Below are positions 58,300-64,000 of a stretch of 64,000 nt of DNA, piece after piece (position 1 is the first letter of the stretch; each line of letters begins with the position of its first letter). The notes beneath the pieces are model-generated. The model searched no databases, had not been told where the DNA came from, and was given only the letters and a program-made list of their open reading frames with translations. A program made the translations under genes and the position numbers. Source of the stretch: Begonia masoniana (Eukaryota > Streptophyta > Magnoliopsida > Cucurbitales > Begoniaceae); the NCBI GenBank assembly GCA_022432975.1, contig CM039511.1, forward strand, positions 21,230,557-21,294,556, in the 5' to 3' direction.

Positions 58300-61039
58300 G
58301 TTAAATAAGAATATGGTATTTTAAAATCCTCGGCTCGTGAAGCCTGTTTTGAAATAAAAAAAAGTGATTTTTTATGTAAACTTATGCACTGCATTTTTAT
58401 AATTACTTAAAGGTTTGGAAAGAAAATGATAAAAATAGTTTTAGATATGCATCTGAATATAGTATTGTAATGATTTGAAAATTTGTAAAACTCAATTTTA
58501 ATAGTATTTTGAGGATATTTTGTGGAAATGAATGTAAAAATATACGTTTTAAGTTGTGGATCGAAGAAAGGATAAAAATTAACACGATTTCAGATTTGTG
58601 AAAATTTAGAAAATTAGAATATAACTATTCTAATTAAGATATGATTAAAATTAATCTAATTTGAATTAGATTAAAGTTAATGGAGGCTAATGATTAATTA
58701 AGTATGGTTGGATGTTAAATTAATCAATGTATTTTAGTTATAAATAATCAAGAAGTTTAAAGGGCAAAGGGTAAAGTTTAAAAGATAAGTTTAGTTTTTA
58801 TGTAAATTAACCCTAAACACTATTTGAAAAGGTGGAAAGTGGCTGCCTTAGGTGATTCTACGTGGAAGAAGGAAGAGAGGGCAATTTAGTAATTAGAAAA
58901 TAATAAGATTGGTAAAAAGGGTAATTACCCTTGAATTGCTTTTGAAAGAGGTATAGGTGGCTCGAAATTTTGGCTTTACGTGGATAGAAACAGAGAGAAG
59001 AAGAAAGAAAAGAAACAGAGGGGGAGAGAGAAAAGTTACAGAGAAGAAAAATCAACGAAAATCGTGAGGGAAAATAGGAGAAAGGAAGGAAAAAACATGG
59101 GTTTTTGCCCTAGCTCCTGATGAGAAAGTTGTTCGTCTAGGTCCAAGAACCGATCCAAGAGGTGGAGATTTTCATAGGTATTGATGGAAGAACCGGCGCA
59201 CAGTAAATAAATCCAATGTTAGAATAATTAATTTAAGCTTTATTGCATAGTTTAGGAGGAGATAACATTTAATCTTTTGGGTTTGGTTAGATTTGATTTT
59301 CGAATTCTGGTTGAGTTGATATTTTTGAGATTGTGGATTTAATAGAATTAATTAAGTATTATTTTTAATTGTGAATAGAATTAATGAATTGTGAATAGAA
59401 TTGATTGATTTAGGTTGGAATAATTTGTCGTGTGAAATTGACGTGATTGGTTTGATGTGGGTCTTGATGAGTTAGGTTTTTGTATTGTGAAATTGAAGTG
59501 ATAAATGGTTTTTGTTGATGGATTGTGAATTGTAAAGGTTATGTTGTTGGGTGATAAATTGTAAAGGGTTATATGTGTTGAAATGAATTGTGTTATTGAA
59601 AATGGTTTATATTGTTTGATGGTGGATTTAAATTGTATTAGGTTTAATTGGATTGTATTGTTGAATGAGATGATGTTGTTGAATTGATTGATGTTATGGG
59701 ATGTGAATTGCTAGTTTTTGTGAAAAGAACTATAATTGATTGTGAAATTAAAATGATGGAACTGATATTGTAGATGATGTGAATTAGATGTTGTGTTTGA
59801 TGAAAATCGGACATTGTTTTCGAATGTTAATTGAAAGTGTTATGCGAATTGAATTGTGTTTGCGAAAAGAGATGTATATTCATAATTGAATTGTAGGATT
59901 TAAACAAAACGTTTTGAAAATGGTGTCTTAAATCAAGGTGGCAATGATGGGTATCAATTGAAATTAATGGTTTGACTTGCCTATTCGTTGTGAGAAAGTT
60001 TGCAATGTTGCTTGTATGCTTGGACTTGCCTCTACGATTACGAATAAAAAGTGTATGATTGCAAAAAGAGTAGAACCCTTACGTATGACGTCCTCCTTGG
60101 GTTGAAAGTCCCTAAACCCAGCGAGGAAAGTAAGCTAGGGGTACTACAGTCCGGCCGGTGAAAACCCGAAAATCTGTAGGGACGTTTTATAGTTATATAT
60201 GTTGGAGCGACATATGTGTGAATTATTATTTTTTAAACATCATTGCTTGTTAAATAATTCGTTGGATTTTTTTGTGATGAGATTGGTGGATTGGTGTTTC
60301 TTGATTGTGGTTGGTGTGACATTATGGAATTGCATTGATATTTATTGCAATTGTAGTTTGGTTTGCATTGTTAAACAAAGATTACTGATTGTTTAAATGA
60401 TGCATTGTCGATTGTATCGGAATGTTGGATTAAATGCAATGTGACATTGGCGTTCTTATTGAACTTGTGATTTTGAATGCTTAATTTATTACAATTGCAT
60501 TTGATATTAGGTGGTGAATGTGATTTGAAAAATGTAAAGTTTAATCATGTCTATTTTATAGCATTGATATGGTTATGAAAGAAACATGGAAAATTGACCA
60601 TGAATGATTGTAGTGAATGATAGAGAATAACATTATGTGATGCATTTAGAGTTTGAATTAGTTACTCTAAGGGTTAGCCTTATTTGTTGGGCCAATGACT
60701 CATTATGTGGATATTTATATTTTTCAGATAGCGAGGACGTTCACCAGGACGGAGAAACCAAGACAAGGTACAGTGTACAATGAGGCATATGACTTTTGAG
60801 TTGAAAAGTCACATGTCGTGACTCATTTTTTTTACTTTATTATTTCCGCTGTATTCCGATGTTTGATGTAAATTGTTGGACAAGTATAAATGTCAGTAGT
60901 TCATTGGTTTGTTTATATAATACTTCCTATTTTAGGATGCCACGTAGGAACTTTTAGAAGAAAGTAGTTGCGTTGAATAATTCCCACTTCGGGAATCCTA
61001 TCCGTCGGGATCCAGTCAAGGTCGGGTCGGGTCCTGACA
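58300..61039 (+). repeat. Gypsy LTR-like relic, plus strand
   Basis: A purine-rich leader (58970-59090) and a repetitive TTGAATTG/GTGATGAATTG tract occupy the first part. The LTR ends in AAGGTCGGGTCGGGTCCTGACA at 61039. A conserved-looking block near 60080-60180 has CTAAACCCAGCGAGGAAAGTAAGCTAGGGG. The left end is uncertain. No canonical primer site follows, so internal sequence next to it is deleted or rearranged. Confidence 0.5.
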
Positions 61040-61421
61040 AGTATAGGGTTTTCTACTAAGTTAGTCACTCACTCCAAGGACTCCCTCCATCTCCAAGTAG
61101 GATCGTGGGGGCTGATGTTGCTGATGCTTATTAAGGAGTGGATTTCCTTCTTCGCCCTCCTTTTTATTTCTCTCGAATTTTACTCTATGTTCGAGTGAGG
61201 ATATCTTTTGGTTGTATTTGTTCTTTTCCTTGGTTTGTTATAATAATTTGTTGTTTAGTAATCTTTTATTTCCTGCACAGTATTTATTGGATTTAATTAA
61301 GTTTTGCATTATCTTATTCTCATGACATGAATTGTTTGCAAACTGGGTAGTTTATATATATGGATCTATTTGGTGCGATCATGTGTATGAACCTATTTTG
61401 TGATTATTAAAGTAAAGATAA

Positions 61422-62075
61422 TTGTTAAGTGAAGCGTTTGATGTTAGCGTTATATTGGCCTTGCATTGTGAACTTATTTTAGTGGGTGTTAAGAGATTAG
61501 AGGATTATGGGAGTATATTTTCTGTTGTCAACGGTGACAATGTAACTGTCTCGCAAGATCTAGCTTTGTTAGTTGTGATTGTGTATCCAGATGTTTTTCT
61601 TAAGAATCTGCCAGAGTTACCAACCAACCAACGAGTTTTATTTTATGTTTGTTTGATTATTTACAATGCTCTAATTCCTATTACTCCGTACATGACAGTT
61701 CTAGTTGAGTTGAGTGAGTTTTGTATACAACATAATGATTTATTCTGTTATGTAATTTTATTCGTAATAGTATATCACCATATAGTATATCAATGTTGTT
61801 TGGTTAGCAGTAACTACATGACTATCATGCATGATTTGAATTTGCAAATTGTGTATCCTGACGTTTTTCTTGAGAATCTGCCAAGGTTACCACCCGATAA
61901 TGAGATTTTATTTTATGTTGATTTGATTCCTAACACAGCTCCAATTCCTATTACACCGTACATGATAGCTACAGGTAAGTTGATTGAGTTTCGTATACAA
62001 CATAACAATATATTGTATCATGTAATTTTGTTTGTAGTAATTTTGGGGTGTTCAAAACCGAGCTTGAACAGGTGA
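61422..62075 (+). pseudogene. Tandemly duplicated gypsy protease-RT linker fragment
   Basis: One uninterrupted 217-codon frame holds two copies of the linker that precedes reverse transcriptase in element A. Copy 1 starts VYPDVFLKNLPELPTN at 61581 and copy 2 starts VYPDVFLENLPRLPPDNEIL at 61851. The copies are 270 bp apart and share about 74 residues, ending in EF(C/R)IQHN and a hydrophobic VILFV segment. The region before copy 1 (SVVNGDNVTVSQD) also matches the upstream part of element A. No catalytic residues are present, so it is a relic, not an enzyme. Confidence 0.75.
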
Positions 62076-63981
62076 ACTGAACCAAAACCGATCAATTTGG
62101 TATGGTTCGGGTCGGTTTTGACCCCTACAAAAACTTGGTTCCATTTTGAAGAGCCTAAATTTTTCGGTTCAGTTTTCGGTTTGATGGTGTCAAAACCAAC
62201 AAAAACCGAACCAAACTGATGTTTTTAATTTTTTTAAGAAAACCCGGGGATCCAAAGATCCAGCCACATCACCTTGGCTACCAGCAAACAACTCAGCAAC
62301 AGTAAAATCAGTTAATCAAAAGGGTAGTCGGCGATCCAAAGACTAGGCAGCGACACCACTCGCAAACATCATATCAATAAAAAATATCATGGTCAGATGT
62401 AGGGATTCAAAACTCAAGGAGCACGTCATCACTATTCTATTACCCATTTTTGCAGTGTATAAACAACATTCACGTAGCAGAAGATGCATACTAACCAACT
62501 TCAGTTGCTTTGGTTGCTCAGCCACACACAACCCAAAAAAACTAAAGATCTGTATCAAAGTCTCCATCAACTCCAAAATCATCAGATTTGACTTTGGTTG
62601 TTTTGGTTGTTCAGTTCGATACAACTAAAAACAACCAAAGGCCAATATAAAAAAGGCTCAATTAGCCCATTGGGCGTGCATATGTAACAATTCACAAAGA
62701 AATATCATACACTTGAAAATTAAACGTGTAAAACATTTATACATATATATAAAAACTGACGTGCTAATGACTAGGCCCCGTTAAGGTTTTCATATGTGTC
62801 AATCCACCAAAATATGGTTTTGAAAACCATACAATGCAAATGCAATACAATATAGAAACCTTTACCTCAATGACAACCACATCCTTACCGACAATCTGAA
62901 CATGCTAGCTAGATCAGAAACCAGAATCAAGGCATCGAGAACTAGGACATTGTCGGAACCAATAATCAACCCGAAATCAAACCATAAAACAAAATACTAA
63001 AGATTCCAAAGGAAAATAAATAAGGATTGAAACCCTAACTGACAAGAGACGACGTTAAATACTAAGTATACAAGGACGTACCATGGAGATCCTACATCGA
63101 TCCTAGGAACCCAACCAAAAGACCAAGACCAACGGTCGCGAACTTTGCCGACTATCCTTTTCTAGTTATCCTTCTTGAAAATAAAAATCTACGCTATTGA
63201 ACGTTGAATTGAAATCGAAAGTAATACTGAATTGAATTGCTTGTTTTATTGCAGAATGAAGTAGGTTATTTAATTTTGAAGCTTTTGTGCATGCTTATGC
63301 AATCTCCTCAATTTGCAAAGTTTCTGAAATCTTTAAAATTCCAAATTAATGTTATTTCAAATTAGTAGTTTCCAATATCTCTAGCATATGTCTTTTTGTT
63401 TGACTTAATAATTTTTGCTCGCTTTCTTGAATCTCAAGTGTCAAGAATCGTAATGCTCAGTGTCAAAGTTTGACTATTTCTATAATCAATCACGACGATA
63501 AGAGGTCATCGAGGGGCCACAACGATATCAAGTGGTGCAATCTATGTGCAAGACATGGTTGCATAATACTTGCCAGATAAGTAGACTTACTTGCAAGATA
63601 AGAAAAGTTACTCCTCGCCACCATGAGATGTCTACTCTTACCACAATGAAGGTATTTCTAATTTCTTTTTAGGAAGAGGCGTGGTGTTAGCTCTCCACCA
63701 CCTCGGGGCCTTGGCCTCAAGCGAGCTACTCCATAGTGTGCGGGCATGCCGCGATGTGCAGGCACTAGTGAGACAAGAGAGAGCCTTAGTGTCTCCATAA
63801 AACGAGAAGTTCCATGGACATTATCGGTTGTCAATCCAGTATTGATATTGCGTACCTCCTTAGTCGTAGAGGCTTAGATATGGGATCGTTATAGATTATA
63901 GACTCTAATATTCCCACATGGTCGAATCGAGATTAGGAACGATGCGGGCGAGGTCGACACGGCTTCGAGAGAAAGGAATGT
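62076..63981. other. Right flank without recognised genes
   Basis: Starts with CGGTTCGGTT-like repeats (about 62045-62215), as seen in the ends of some hAT elements. It then has two related inverted pieces, GGTTGCTCAGCC.. and GGTTGTTCAGTTC.. (about 62510 and 62600), each able to form an imperfect stem. The rest is unremarkable. Confidence 0.4.
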
Positions 63982-64000
63982 TGTAACACCCGAAACTTTC
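63982..64000 (+). repeat. Start of another LTR at the right edge
   Basis: TGTAACACCCGAAACTTTC resembles the TGTAACACCC start of element G, and a purine-rich stretch, CGAGAGAAAGGAATG, precedes it. Only 19 bases are visible, so the family and whether it is a 5' or 3' LTR are unknown. Confidence 0.5.

Noticed and set aside
62045..62215. hAT-like end with CGGTTCGGTT repeats
   Set aside because: Only one end-like region is visible, with no 8-bp target repeat and no second terminus.

Overview
The window is plant nuclear DNA, almost certainly from a eudicot. The evidence is spliced genes with GT..AG introns, plant-type retrotransposons with initiator-tRNA-Met primer sites, a HARBI1-type transposase and a light-harvesting gene fragment. 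I cannot fix the family or species by eye. Gene density is low: three real host genes lie in 64 kb, and most of the rest is nested or decayed transposable elements.

Layout. (1) 1-11855: a Ty3/gypsy chromovirus-like element, A. A foldback Mutator-like MITE (5863-6711, 9-bp target duplication) sits in its integrase region, and an apparent 2.9-kb solo LTR, B (7717-10604), sits in its 3' LTR. (2) About 12.9-16.6 kb: a decayed Ty1/copia relic, C. (3) 16940-18760, minus strand: a three-exon TPR protein with a degenerate J-like domain. (4) About 19.2-19.9 kb: a tandem repeat of about 208 bp. (5) 23116-29103: a structure with long inverted termini (D). It carries a captured 3' part of a photosystem I antenna gene (LHCA4-like, with its intron), and a PIF/Harbinger transposon (E, 24068-27928) is inserted in it. 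(6) 29573-30145, minus strand: a DUF4228/PADRE protein. (7) About 30.9-32.6 kb: a decayed gypsy LTR. (8) 36169-38267, plus strand: a seven-exon RING-CH membrane E3 ligase gene. (9) 39521-56051: a minus-strand Ty1/copia element, F, split in its reverse transcriptase by an 11.9-kb Ty3/gypsy element, G (40700-52560, perfect 5-bp target duplication TTATT). (10) 56-64 kb: gypsy LTR relics, a tandemly duplicated gypsy pol fragment and the start of another LTR at the right edge.

The most unusual signals are these. The LTRs of G contain a minisatellite with a unit of about 69 bp, in which paired TGACGTCA palindromes are 21 bp apart. The array is about 1.6 kb in the 5' LTR and about 0.47 kb in the 3' LTR, which explains why one LTR is 4.18 kb and the other 3.06 kb. 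A photosystem gene fragment has been captured between inverted termini and later hit by Harbinger. The retroelements have decayed mainly through stop codons that are each one C-to-T or G-to-A change from an expected sense codon.

The host genes look like unrelated single-copy loci separated by transposons, not a functional cluster. All boundaries and comparisons were made by eye, with no alignment or database search.
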